This document shows, piece after piece, positions 21,588 to 34,600 of a DNA stretch of 64,000 bases. The notes under the pieces were generated by a model that saw only the letters and a program-made list of their open reading frames with translations, was not told the origin of the DNA and did not search any database. The stretch is from Pomacea canaliculata (taxonomy: Eukaryota; Mollusca; Gastropoda; Architaenioglossa; Ampullariidae): assembly GCF_003073045.1 (NCBI RefSeq), contig NC_037590.1:25322449-25386448 (forward strand), given 5' to 3'. The translations under genes and the position numbers were made by a program. Numbering within the stretch: position 1 is the stretch's first letter; each line of letters begins with the position of its first letter.

Positions 21588-22479
21588 ATGTAAGAGAATA
21601 TTTTAGCTCAGTCGGATAATGGAGCTTTGTCATAGTCTTTTACTCATTTCAAACTCTTTACTGCTTTCAGACCTAATTACAAAAAAAAAAGAGACATAAT
21701 AAATGGCAAAGAAATTTTGACGGTTAAAAGGTCAGTAGGGAAATGCAAAAGTAGAATATATGAGGAAATAGCTTGAGTTTGCAGTTTTTTAAATGGATTA
21801 TCACTATATAGCTGTATGCCTTTTGCTGAAAACCTGCATATTAAAAACAATCATAAACTACCTTTTTATTTGGTGTAGTGTCTCAGCTGATCTGGTATTT
21901 CAATGTACTCACATTCTTACATTCACACAAGTCTTATTGTGTACAGTATCAACTTTTTTTTTTTCTTAACTTTGTGATCTCCCTGAGGTCACAGTTATAT
22001 TTATTTTGGTCCACTTTGTCTATATTTGAACCAACAGGACTTGGTTGTTACATTTTGTTCATACACATAAACATTTCATGGCTTTATTTGGACAGATTTA
22101 ATAAACTGTTTGAGTAGAAAAATGACATTGACACACAGAGCATGGCTTTCATTCATTTGGAAGGGGGATAGTTTGGAGGATTTAGTATTATTATTATTAC
22201 ACAAACATACACTGTATTTTCTCTGAGCTATAAGTGCCTCCAGGTGTAAAACTTCCCACATCATTGTATCAACAGGAAAAATAGTCTGAAGGCAGGCACA
22301 TTATTTGGAATGCATACCGTGGTATAATCATCTTTAGTCAAATTAAAGATTTTGCCCTCTTTCTAAGCATTTAGTAAAGATTTCCAGGTCAGATGAGGTG
22401 AGAAAAGGTACCAAAATAGCGTAGACATTATGTGTTCTCTGTAGTTTCCTGGTTTTTAGCCATGACTTAGTTGTTACAG

Positions 22480-22618
22480 GGCGGTCCGGTGGCACAACGG
22501 TTAGTGCCTGTCACCAATACTTTCTCTGCATGTGGCAACTGTTCACAGGGCTGGCTGCCTTGCCATGATATAACCTTATAGTTGATGGCTGGGTGTAAAA
22601 CACCAATTCCCTCCCTTA
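22480..22618 (+). mobile_element. tRNA-derived SINE with target duplication
   Basis: Starts with a tRNA-like head, GGCGGTCCGGTGGCACAACG then GTTAGTGCC, containing an A-box-like TGGCACAACGG. It ends in a short tail and is flanked by a 9-bp duplication TTGTTACAG (22471-22479 and 22619-22627). Compared with the copy at 56645-56812 it lacks about 50 bp in the middle, including the B box, so this copy is internally deleted and could not be transcribed from its own promoter. Confidence 0.87.
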
Positions 22619-22627
22619 TTGTTACAG

Positions 22628-25600
22628 TATTCATGATTATTAAATAATCATGTACAACCTTTTGGTGAATGGGCGCCATACTAAATTGACCAACATTGAT
22701 GTCGGGGTCATCATCATAGATGTTGCCCTTTGGTTTATTGCTCTTCTGATGATGATGATGATGATGATATGGATTTTCCGCCTTACGATGCTGTGTAGGT
22801 GTTCAGAGTTTAGGCAGCGTGAGGTGCGCGCTGACCCAGGGTCAGGCTGAAGCACGTCTACAACTAACTCGTGGCCACATCCAGCGACAGTCTCACGAGA
22901 AACATCACCTGTGTCGTCTTTGTTCTTATCTGCCGACGGCCATAGTTCTAACTCCCCCCTCCTACACCATGTTTCTTGATGGAGATACTTTTTTTTTTTT
23001 ACAGACTTCTTGCTCTGGTCCTTATTTAGTAAATTAGGTCGGTGTGTTTTTGAGAATTGGCGGGTGTGGGAGAAAACTTTCGACGCGAGGGAAGGTGTCT
23101 GGGTCGCAATTTTCTCTGTCGCAAGGTTAAGGTAGACATGGCTGTCTGACTCTCCAGGTAACAGGAAGATTGCAGCGTGCTTAAAACTGTTGATGGAGGT
23201 GGTATGCATCCACAGGCTTCGCAGAAACAGTGCGCTGGGCCACATCTGTCTCACAGGTCCACTGGAGGCGGGGGTGTTTTTTTCACCGATACGCTTTACC
23301 ACCGCATCGTTCTTTTAATGTCTTTGATGTTAGAGCACTTTTTCCTGGCTTTCTTTTGTCAAAGAAAAGTTTAGAGATCTGGATTGTTCAACGATTGTTT
23401 TGGTGTTGGGTGAAGTGTGTCGTGAAAGTTTGGGACTTAAAAGGATAGTGTCAATATGAGGACTTTTTCCGATCGGCATCCGGTAGCAGCAGCCGCTGGG
23501 CACGTGTAGGCGACAAGAACGACTTTCTGTCTGGTGTCCCAGTCGTAGGCACAATGAACGTTGCCGTAGGAGCAGTTGCAGGACTCCGCAGCATGGGATC
23601 ATACTATGAAGTCGTGATGGTGAAGTGATGCTGCATCAATCGGCTGCAGAGAAGCAGTTTGTTGACACCCCAGGAGCGTGTGGCGGTCGTGGCTCGGTCA
23701 GGCTTCCAGACGCTTCCGTTTAACGTAGAATCAGACGATACAACTCGATTTTCCATGAAAGCAAGGAGGAGGGGGTGTCCTAGGACACAGTGAGACCACA
23801 AGAATGTCAGGGGAGGATGCCACTGAACAAATGCTAGCGAGGCCGCGAGGACTGGCTGAGAATGGCAGTCGTAGAACATCTTTATCCGCAGTACACTTGT
23901 GTTTGTGTTTCTGTTGATAACACTACCTTTTCGCGCGCATTGCGTGGTTTTCTGTCTTATCACAGCTTGACATTGCTAGGTCAGTTCCAGTGTCGCAGCC
24001 CTGAAGTTAATCGTAGCTGTTTTGCTTTCCATTTGCAGCAAAAAAAGGCAGGTTTTATTGGTCCAGGTTTCTTTGTTTTGAAAGTGTATGGAAGAATTTC
24101 AGCACTGTACGGTAGCGATGTTGGTTCCAGTGACATGCTTATTGACAGGCTAATGCGAACACCGAGAACACTATGGACAGTCATTTTGTTGTTGCATGAC
24201 CACACCCGTCCGCATACTGCAGTCCATACTGCTGAAACTACAGAACTCCAGTTTCTATATAACCGCCAGTAACCCCATCACTTGCTGCGCCCCACGGAAT
24301 CACGAGGTACCACGAGGGTCGACTCTAGACAAACATGGCTTCTTGTTCCCTGCCATGCAACTTTGGCAATAGTTTTTTTATTCATATAAGAGAACACAAT
24401 GATTGCAAAGCTGGGTAAGTCGGGTATATTGACTAGTCAATTAAACATACTAAACAATTTGTTATTATTAATAATAAAGATGTTTCTTTAGCGCAGAATC
24501 CCAGCACGTGCTGGCTCTTCGCGCTTTACATTAGACTGTTTACATTCAACATTTGACTAAGCACCGCATTTAGTGTTTTCAGTGATGCTGACATAAGTAA
24601 TGCTTACAATTATCATTATACTCGAAAAATGACGAAAAAACTAATTGTGGTGCTCATTGGCAGTTTTATTTTATTTTGCACAAAGATCTGAAATTTGCTT
24701 CACTAGCCATGTGTACCTATTCTGTGCCAATGAACATGTAAGCAGTGGACTGTTTATTCCAAGCCTTAGGAAAGAAAAGTGCTTATATAAAGTACAATTT
24801 GTAGTCTCCATGCCTAATCTCGGTAGGATAAAGTAGCCATATCACACAGACATTCACACACACACAGACCACAAATATACGAAAGGCAAAAGGAAACCTA
24901 TGGAACCTGTCGGTATCAGTCCAAAGAAAATGCCACTGAGATGGCAGGGAGCCCGAAGTCAGAGCAATCGTTCTCAGTTCTCTCAGGGTAACCTCGAATC
25001 GGAGTTGCACAAACCCTAGGTTTATCTTTCTTTGATGATTGTCTCGTTGAAATCAACGAACATGTTGCTACCAGACACCCTTGTCCTGCAAATTATTCTC
25101 CCGCGGACTAAGAAGTCGCGATATGATCATTGATCCTCTTTGACATGATTGATCATGGCATCACTATAGAAGGTGGAGCGGCGAGCGGTTAATTGGCTCA
25201 CCTTCATATAGTCCCTTTCTCTCCCTTTCGGGCTATCACATGATTGGTCCACGCAAGAAATTAAAGGGTGGTCGATTCACATCGGACAAAAAAGTAAAGG
25301 TGGATGTGTGGCCTTACTCGCTCACAAACCCTCGTGTCTAACCTGTGGTTGTTGACCCACTACTTCGTTGTTTTCTAAGGGAGCGACTCATTCTTTTGCA
25401 GATTAAAACACAAAACAACCTAGATATTTATTGGAGTTCATTTTTATTTATTTAGGGATTTATATTTTTAAAAAAATGGAGAGGGAGATTTGGGTGACAC
25501 GTTCTATTTGAAATATTCGCTGTCTTTGCTATCATCTCCTTTTAATTTTGTCAAAGTATGCATTGTTTAGTCATGAATTTTACTGTCTGTGAATGTCATC

Positions 25601-25696
25601 ATACTGTTTGTACTACTGATTCCATGACGTCATGTAGGTCACAATACCATTTTCACTGTTACTTTTGTACATGCCTGGTGCTCCTGGTGCATGCAG
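22628..25696. other. non-coding, no supported gene
   Basis: Holds a (GAT)n run at 22746-22769, a T run near 22990, and GC-richer patches near 22800-24300. Long open frames occur there, including one of 220 codons on the minus strand, but it contains poly-Ile from the GAT run and has no motifs. A repeat-like TTATTATTAATAATAAAGAT to GCGCTTTACA segment lies at about 24460-24535. Likely intron or upstream region of the ITPRID-like gene. Confidence 0.4.
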
Positions 25697-28600
25697 AGAC
25701 GCCTGTACCTCACGACGGAGACAAGGCCACCTGTCGCGACCATCAGACATCTAGCTCTCCGCGGCTGTTGCGGTCACTCAAGGCCAAGCGGGACTACCTT
25801 CGCAACCAGCTGCAACACCTGCACCAGAGCATAAGCTCCTTTACCCTCCGCCGTCAGCAACCAGCTCCCTCCACCTGTGCCAGCACCTTACCTGCAGACC
25901 TCGCCACTGACGACGGTTCGCAAAGTCGCCTTTCGCCTGACGGTGCTGATGGTGACCACGGTGTGACCGCAGCGGTTACAGACTGTGACAGTGGTGACCA
26001 GTCACGTGGTCATGCTGAGGCTGGACTGGCAGTGCGCTGGTGGGGCTATCATGACCCTGCTTGGAGAGGGGTGCATGGACAAGTCCGACCGGCCAGGTGC
26101 ACGAGAGGACAATAGACAGCCGACAGGTAGGTTGTAGACAGGACACGAGTCAGCTGGCATTAATGTTATATATAGGACAAGAGAGAAATGGAAGCTATGT
26201 CCATTTGATGTGTGGCCACCACCAACAAATTAAATATTTGCAGTGCCCTGTTGTTTTTGCACCCATCCCATAGTTTTGTCGACGAGAGGCAGGTTCGAAA
26301 AATTGCTTGCAGAGATGATATGACATCACGAGTTTTTTTCATCTGTACGTGGTGATGTCTGTGATGAGTGAGGTGGTATTCACTCAGATTTTCGGAAACA
26401 TCTGGCACTGCGCTTTACTAAATCATTAGAAAAAAAAATGCGCGTTTGCTAGACCTTTAATAGCAACTACCTTGCGGTGTCCAACAGACAAATCACCAAC
26501 TTGCTTTTTTGACATGAATATCCATTGTGTTGCAGCCTGTCAGGGAGGTCGCGAAGGTGAGTTAGGCCACCTGCCCTACGAATCCCTGGAGCGTCAGTTG
26601 AGCGAGGACCAAGATCAGGGGAACAGGTGAGAACCTCAGTGTCATGTTCACTCATCAGGCGGAAAGAGCACATCAAGACTGTGGTCACACATCAGATAGG
26701 AGACGGCATGATTTATTACTGGTCCACACTAGAATTCTGTATGGTTTAACGATACAGTAGATATAACATCATTGTATTGCAGACATTATATATTTTTACA
26801 GTTTTCAGTATATGTATGTACTTTTTGAGAATGTGTTTTACTGTTTTTTATTTTCCGTTTTGACTTATTTACTGTATGACTTATTTACTGTTTTTTCCCC
26901 TCCCTGATGTGCAGTGTGAAGGCAGCAGACCATGACGACGAGCTCCCCCTTGGAAGTGAAGGTCAGTCTTACAGTTTGTATTGTTTCATGGCAGTACACT
27001 GTATGGCTGTGCCAGACTAGACACAGGCCAAATGTCTTGACCAGCATGGCCAGATTGGCCCACCCTGTCCTCCCTTTAGTCGTGTTGTGTGGTGCTCTGT
27101 TGTATCGTGCCATGCTCTGTTGTATCGCCACGTGCTGTATTGTGTACGCCGTGACCCTGACTTGCCTTCTCTTGCTCCTTGATGTCACCTCTAGTTTCTC
27201 TCCCCCCCACCACCACCACCAAATTACCTACATTTGTGATCTAGAAGACTATAAGTTTAGATAATTAAAACCATTGCATTGTGCCTTGAATCTTTGAAGA
27301 GAAGTTTATGGTGTACATGTCTTGGTTTGCCGACCGCTCGCGCACCTGCTTTTGTCAACGCCAGGTACACCCTCGTGCCAGCAGCTTGTCTTGTCTGTAA
27401 TAAGTCTGTATATATAGTAAGTCAGAAGTTGTCACAAGGCTATTGTACGTCAGTGTTGTGATACATCATGACACGATGCTGAGGTGCATCATGACACTGT
27501 CACACTTCTGAGGTGCTTCATGACACTGTCATAATGCTGCAGAAGATTTGAAATTTTTGGTATTTGGACAAGACATGCTACCAGCCGCCATGGAAGTGGT
27601 TCACCCACTCCCTCGCCAGAAGAGCGATAGTTTTAAAATTGATATTTCTATGCGCCACATGCAGTTTAGCTTTCTAAATAAGAGAAAATGCAAAACTGAG
27701 ATATAGATATATATGTTTATTTGCATGTAATATTACGATCAATCAGGCAGACAGATAAATCACTGTGTATATTTTTTTTCAGACGCTGAACTCATAAAGG
27801 TGCTTATTTATTTTTTCTCATCTGCGTCATAGCATTATGCAATAGCATGGTACGCGGTCTGTTAGGTACCAGCTTGTTTTATTTTGCTCTGTTGGCATTA
27901 GCACCACAAGTAGTTTGGCGCCTGTACTGCAGACTGTCACTCCTGTACCCGCTCATCGACGGGTGTGTACGCTCTACCTCTACAAACCTATCGCTATCAG
28001 TTTGGCCTCTAAATGAAAAGTTCTGCCGATGGGTGTTCCTGAGGTGGGTCTGTGGAAGGCCCCGGCAGCTTGACAACGGGGGAAGAGAGAGAGAGCTGTG
28101 CACGGACCTGCTGCTCCTGTCACCACAGGCCAAGGGTTTTGCTTGTGGATGTTACTGCAGCTGTCACGGTCTGCTTCCTGCAGTCTGTCGTGACCTCTCA
28201 CCTTCTACCACACTACTAGTAGCGCCTGTCTGACGCCGGTTCGCTTCCTCCGATGGCTTTTTAACACTTGTACCTTTCTTTGCAAAACAACTGTAACTAT
28301 TAAGCTATCCAATTAGGTAGACTGCTTTTAATTTATAGCTAGCCATTTTTTTCCCCGGTTTAACATGCACAGATTGCTTGAAAAAGCCTTTGACAGCGAT
28401 GTGTGCCCTGTAGTCACAGGCGTGACGGTGTAAACCTTGTAGTCACAGTATGTCTGATCGCTTAACAGTCTAATCTGTGACTAGCTGCAAATGCTTCATT
28501 TATTTTATCTTATTCAAATGGTTTAATGCATAGTTTTTTTTTGTAAACAAACGCACGTAGACAATAGGTGCCAGCAAATCCCGATTTCATTTTCAACTCT

Positions 28601-31600
28601 AGTCACTGTGTCAATGAAGTTAAGCTCTACCTTGTAGCCGTTGTTGTAAGGTGACGATGGTTAGCAGTAGAGTCCACTAGTGGCGTGGCAGTCTGTTGAC
28701 CGGGTGTTTGAAGCGGTTTTTTGACCTGCTGGCTACCCGTTCACAGACTTGCAACACCGTAGTTTCTTCTTAACCTTAACCCAAAGGTTACTCCGGTCCG
28801 AGTAAAAACAGTTAAATTCCGGCAAAACCTGCTTTAACTTCAGATGCAACATTAATCCCGGGTACTGCTCGGGGTGAACACCAAAGATGCCAAGTCATTA
28901 ATTGGCAGGGAGAAGCGGATAGCCATATTATGGTTATGGTGCCTGCGGCTGAGGTTTGGCAGCGGCCCCACGAGCTGGTCTCCTATCCTTGTTTCTTTGC
29001 GTTGACGCAGATGACCCAACTGTTGAGTAGGTATCATGTTATAGAAGAAGGTATAAATGATAGCAGTGTGATGTTGTCGGTGTGAACTTTGAGGGACTTG
29101 GAAGTGGAAGACAAGAAGGAGAGAAATAAATGCCGCTGTCACAAAATAAAGGCAGTGTCTAACAGCTCACTTCCCCACTCTCACCCCCAGCGATTGACTA
29201 CCTTTTTTTAATATTTTGGTAAATGGAATAAAAGATAATTTTACTAAGATTCTTGAGATGACAAAAAACTCACGCATATGTTGACTGCGGAGGTCTAGGC
29301 TTGAGTCCTACCTCGCCATATATAGGAGCAAAGTTAGAACTTGGACGCTAGGACTTGGCTAGACTCGTATTGATGGGGAAGAAGCAGGACCTCATGCCCT
29401 GACTGTTTTCACTTACTTCAAGCTTAATGAAGTCTTTGTTGATAATTGAGTAGAAGGTACAGTTATATAGGAAAGCCATATCCTCTTTATGATGGTTACT
29501 TTGCCATTGAAAAACTATTTTAAGAAAAGAGCGTGGGGAGGACTGTAGTTGTTGCCGCCCGGTGGGAATCTGAAGTTTCGAGGGAGGTCAGCTTTGCGGT
29601 GGTGCCAGCGATTCTCTCGTTCAGTTGCTTGCTCCATGTCTCTTTCCATTTCGCTCTCTCATGGGGCGCCTCAATGTAACACATCCGTATTGTAATGCCT
29701 CATACCATATGATGCTGCGATTAAAGATAGCATTTGGGAAAAGCCCCATGTCACTCAAATGTTGGTATATAAACGATTTGTAGTATACACGTACACCTGC
29801 AAGAGTGAACATCATTCATTTGTTCATTTATTTACCCGGTGTACAAGCGGATACAATAATGTTCTCTGTCAAGTTAAGTTAAATTTGTACTAATAACACA
29901 CGCATACCAAGTTTAGGGTTGTCTGTCAAGTTTTCGGACTAACAATATCACACAACCTTACACACTCGCCCTGCTGGACACGCGCTAGTTGTTGGTTACC
30001 GGAGTCCGACAACCGACAGTTGGAAACAAAGAGCAGTCAGGAAGCTCGGCACCGAGACTCCGTCACAACGGCGCAGGACTTGCTTGAGTGATCCAGTGTC
30101 CTCGACAGGTGCAGTCACGCTGTCATGCGCCCCCGCTGAGGCATGAAATGACCTAGTTACACCCTAGACAACCTCTCCCCCACGCGCACATGGGAAAGAG
30201 GGAGTTGACTGTGCCACACCTGTGGAGCTAAGTGATTGCTACTCTTTCTCTCACTCCTCACATGTTTACCACGATGACGAGAGTAGTCGCCGGCCCCCGT
30301 TCACCAGTTCGAGGGTCGTTATACCCAATCCTGGCGAAGATTGCGTGGCCCGTGCTGGGTGGTCGGTGTGTCGGTGCGTGGGACATGCCGTACGTACGCA
30401 CTGTGCTGTCTGTCCTTGCCGCTGGCAGGACGTGCAGCCAGACACGCCCGCCGCACCGCTGTGTCGTGCATACGTGCTGTTGACACAGTGTGTTCAGCCG
30501 TTTCCTACATCACTGACACGTAGTGTATGTTGAACTGTTTCAGATTTTCTAGAACACTGACATACAGTGTGTGCTGAACACTTTTCTCGTTTTTTCCCTC
30601 CTACATCACCCACTAACTACTTACCGCTACTACTGCTGCTACTACTGGAGTTGTTTGCTTGACACGTGTAGCATCCCATATCCTAATAGTGCATAGTCAC
30701 GTATCTTTTATATTAGAAATCGCTGTATATTATGGTGCTCGAAGAACTATTGTAAGTAAAAAATGTTAAAAATAATGCTTCGTGTCTGAAATATCCGAGT
30801 TTTTAGGTGTTACTTTAAAGTGTTACGTGAAATTATCAAAAGTTATCTCACCTATTGTTATCTCAGCGCTTGTTTGACAGCTGTAGGTGTCACTAGACTT
30901 TACAAAGCTGTTGTTATCTTTGACCTGTGAGTTCTAATCGCTTCACTTTCTGTCTTCAGCTAACAATTTGAGGCAATGCGGACAAGAAGCAAGCAGCCGG
31001 TATGTATACTTTCCTTTGATCTTATTTTCTTGTTGCCAACTGGAAAAACGCACATTTTACGAGATGGCATGGGCCCTTGAACCCGGTACTGTTGTAGCTG
31101 CGTCACGCGGGTAGTTTGATGCAGCCTACCACACCCAATTCCACCCAGCCGTGGAGTGGGTGACAGACTCCGTACACTGCGTACAGGGTTGAGGAAGGCA
31201 ATTCAGCAGGGGAGAGAAGATGGGCAAAAGCTGATCCCGAAATAAGTGAGGGTTCGAACACCTCCCAGTCCTACCATCATTGGGTTATGGGACCACCTTT
31301 ATCTTTTTGTTAAAAACATTCTCACGAATACATAGATAATAAAGTGAGGTGAGCTGCACACAGTATGAGGAGAACGAAGTAAGGCTGGCGAAAACTGGGC
31401 GAGTATCGGTGGGGCCGGTCATTTCGCCCCAGAACTATACAACCCCACTGCCTGAGTCCAATCGTACTAGCGTGACCCAAGTAAGACCACATCGTTCCAA
31501 CACCAAAAGCCAGATCGTCCCAGGTTCTAAAAGAGTTTGGTGTTAGATGTTTATGTAGACGTTTGATTAACGTCCGGCAGGTGTCACTTTAAACCGAAGC

Positions 31601-34600
31601 TCACTTTACTACAGTACCGTACCGACACCACTCGTCTGGTATGAACCCCATTAAAAAAAAGTCTCCGGCAATAGCAGTGACACACCACTTCTACAGCGCA
31701 CAAGGTGTCTGACCTTTACGCAAGCCAGTCGGTCGTCGCAGCCACTCGCAGGTGAGATGAGTCGCGTTGAACTCACCTTTTGATGAGCCGCACTGGCTGA
31801 ATGTTTCCCGAGAGGAGTGAGCGCCAGAAGGTCAGAGGTGCCGAGGTGAATGTGTCAACTGTGCGCTGTTAGCACTGATGTTTCTGTCCATGTTTTTTTT
31901 CATTCAGTCTTCTGAGTTCGCTTCAGACGCTGATATGACTGTGCTGTGCATTTTCTTGATCTCGTTTTGCGCACACTGACACACGCACAGACAATTGATG
32001 CGTGAAGAGGAGACGTCTGCGTGCAGCTCAATGTACTCGACGTTTTGAATACCTGATGTCAAGATTCTCTGGAGGTGAGACGACGGTGGTGTATGTACAT
32101 TAATTAGTAAGATGTGTTTCAAGCTAAATGACTACCTGAACAACGACACCTGTTTGATGTTTATCAAACGTCTGCATAAATATTTAACACAAGCATGGAA
32201 ACTAAAGAAGAAATAAAGTTCTTATTAAAAAAAATTGCGCCTATATAAAATGTTATCTGAGACCATTCCAAAAATTATATTAAGCTGGTAGCTGAAGTGG
32301 CTCCTTTGGGGGAAAAAAAAGCGGCTAAGCCTGCATGTGTATTGTGTGAACAACGTATAATGTTGGTAATGTATGGCGTTAATATCCACTTGTGTCCTCG
32401 GGGATCGATTCGTCTTTTGGGTTTGGGTCGATTCGGCAGTGTTGGGGCGATATGGTCATGGTTGGGTCGATTTGACTCAGGCGGGTTACTATATGTATGA
32501 TTCTGGGGCGAAATAACCGGTGGCTGCATGTGCGGGTTGGGCGGCGGGAGAGAACGAGGTGTCATAACTCAGAGCACAAATTAATGTGCATGGAGTATGA
32601 AGTACTTCATCCAACGCCTGTCAAGATGGCGGCTTGTTTGTCGTGACACGCTGCACGTCACACGGACAAACACAGCTCACGACCCATCGTGTGTCATGCA
32701 CAGGCTGACCTGCCTTGGCACCTGAAGCCACCGTGCCACACCAGGAATCTCAGCAATCTCTCTTTTATCTCTGTCTCAAACACACACACGCGGGTGAATT
32801 TGTCTTTTCCTTACTTTTTATTTATCTTGTTCTCTCTTTTAGACCAGGAGTGGGGAACCTTTTATCCTCCATTTTGATATTTATCACACCATTCGCCTTT
32901 TCGAAATTAGATGTGAGAAAAATACTGTCCGATCCTATGAATAGCATAGCAAAACAACCGTTTGGAGTCTGTAAAATAAATGTTTATAATTAGAAAGTTC
33001 CTAGAGAAGACAGAGTATACATGTAGTAACAAAACCATATTTTCTAATGCGCATTTTTCTGTTTGTGGTTATGCAGTGAAAGTACAACAGTATTATTATT
33101 TACTACTTCACAAACCTCCTGATAAAGGAATTCGTTTACAAGGCATTTACAAAGTGTCTATACACATGATAATAATAATAATAGTAATCTTACATAGCGC
33201 CATATCTCGGTCCTGTGGACAGGTTCATGGCCCTTTACGGGAAAAAACCAAGACAGACAGACAGACAGACACGCACACGACGTGCAGAATCGATGACTAG
33301 AGAATGCCAGATGAGATTAAAGATGTCTAGCAAGAAGCTGCAACACACAGGGGTGCTTGCACACGCACATATTAATAAACCCAAACCAATTTTTACCAAT
33401 CAAAGATTTATCATTTGCTCATTCTTTGGAAATCCATGAAAAAATAATGTTGGAAATTTGTAGGCTAAGCTACACAGCGTGTCGACGAACATTTTATTTA
33501 TTATAAAAGAAGAACATCGAGCCTCGCCTGAGGTTGCCTTGGCCGGGCTGGGTCCCTCCCCCCCCCCTGTTTTAGTCATACACAATCACAGATTATCACA
33601 GGGGTGGGCAAAATACAGGCTCGTCTACAACAGTGTAATGTGTACATGCTTTCACAATTTTTTAAGCTGAGTTAATTTGAAATTTAATTTATCAAATACG
33701 GCTTAGCCTAATTTTTTTAATATGTTATCGGCCTGCCGCATAGTTTAGTTCAAAACCGGCTGACACAAAGAAAACTTTGCCCACCCAGCAGGACAGTGCA
33801 CACACTATCGACAGAATCGCCCATCACAGCAGGTGAGAACAAAAGTCGTTGGTGCGAGCATTTCTTCTGAGAAAGAAGCACGCGCACCTACACGATACAC
33901 CATGTGACTGGTTTATACACCTCATGACAGCTGCATACACATGTGATTGGTTATACATGTAAACACTCTACTACATGACTGATAACCACAGGTGACTAAT
34001 CAATACACCATATGACTCGTTTGTATACCAGGTGACAGCTCAATATACAAGGTGTGTGTGTCAGTAATATATACCTTGGAATTTCTCTTTATATACTTGG
34101 TGACATTTCTATGTACGTCTACATACATAAAATTTGCCGCACTAAACCTGGTGGACTGTGATGTAGACACCCTCGCTGAAAACATCAAACATGTGTTACT
34201 GTCAACAATCCAGGAGGCTATAAGGAATAAGAAATAAACACAAGCCACGAATGACAGTCCAAGATCTCTGTGACCAAAGACGGACTGTGAAGAGAGAAAA
34301 GAAAAGGAAAAACAAAGCACCCACCAAATACAAAGAAGTGAACTGTGCCATCAAGAAAAGGATGAAGGTAGCTACAGTATTCCAGAAGGCCTCGTTCAAG
34401 TCACCAGAGTGCTGTATCATAGCTCAACGAGTGCAGTTTCTGCTGATAACCGTATAGCTTACTGTCACACCTCAGCAGGCTTATATCAACGATGTCCCTC
34501 TCGCTGGTGCTGTTTAATGATAAAAGCACGGACATGTATAACATAAGTCCATGATGAAAGGAACTCTATACTAGGCGACTGCTCGATGCATCAGGTGGCA

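Larger units (their letters stand above)
17720..22470. other. long non-coding stretch, possibly a first intron
   Basis: AT-rich. Contains a dispersed-repeat start at 18402-18475, a GC-richer patch at about 19600-20005 with a 102-codon frame of unknown meaning that ends near a donor-like GTAATG, and one hAT-like terminus ending at 21587. No supported coding exon. If the block at 17380-17719 is a first exon of the gene downstream, this would be intron. Confidence 0.4.

Noticed and set aside
22480-22560. Functional tRNA gene
   Set aside because: Only a tRNA-like 5' half is present, with no cloverleaf and no B box. The target duplication shows it is a SINE.
22640-23302. 220-codon open frame on the minus strand
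   Set aside because: It runs through the (GAT)n tract, giving a poly-Ile stretch, and through a Lys-rich poly-A read. No domain, no splice context and overlapping frames on the other strand. Best seen as chance.
24297-24332. Cloning-vector contamination suggested by GTCGACTCTAGA next to a GGTACC
   Set aside because: The order and spacing do not match a polylinker and the flanks continue as ordinary genomic sequence.
27847-28233. 128-codon open frame in the intron after coding exon 3 of the ITPRID-like gene
   Set aside because: Starts at an ordinary ATG without context, Leu/Cys-rich composition, no motif and no phased splice sites linking it to the gene.
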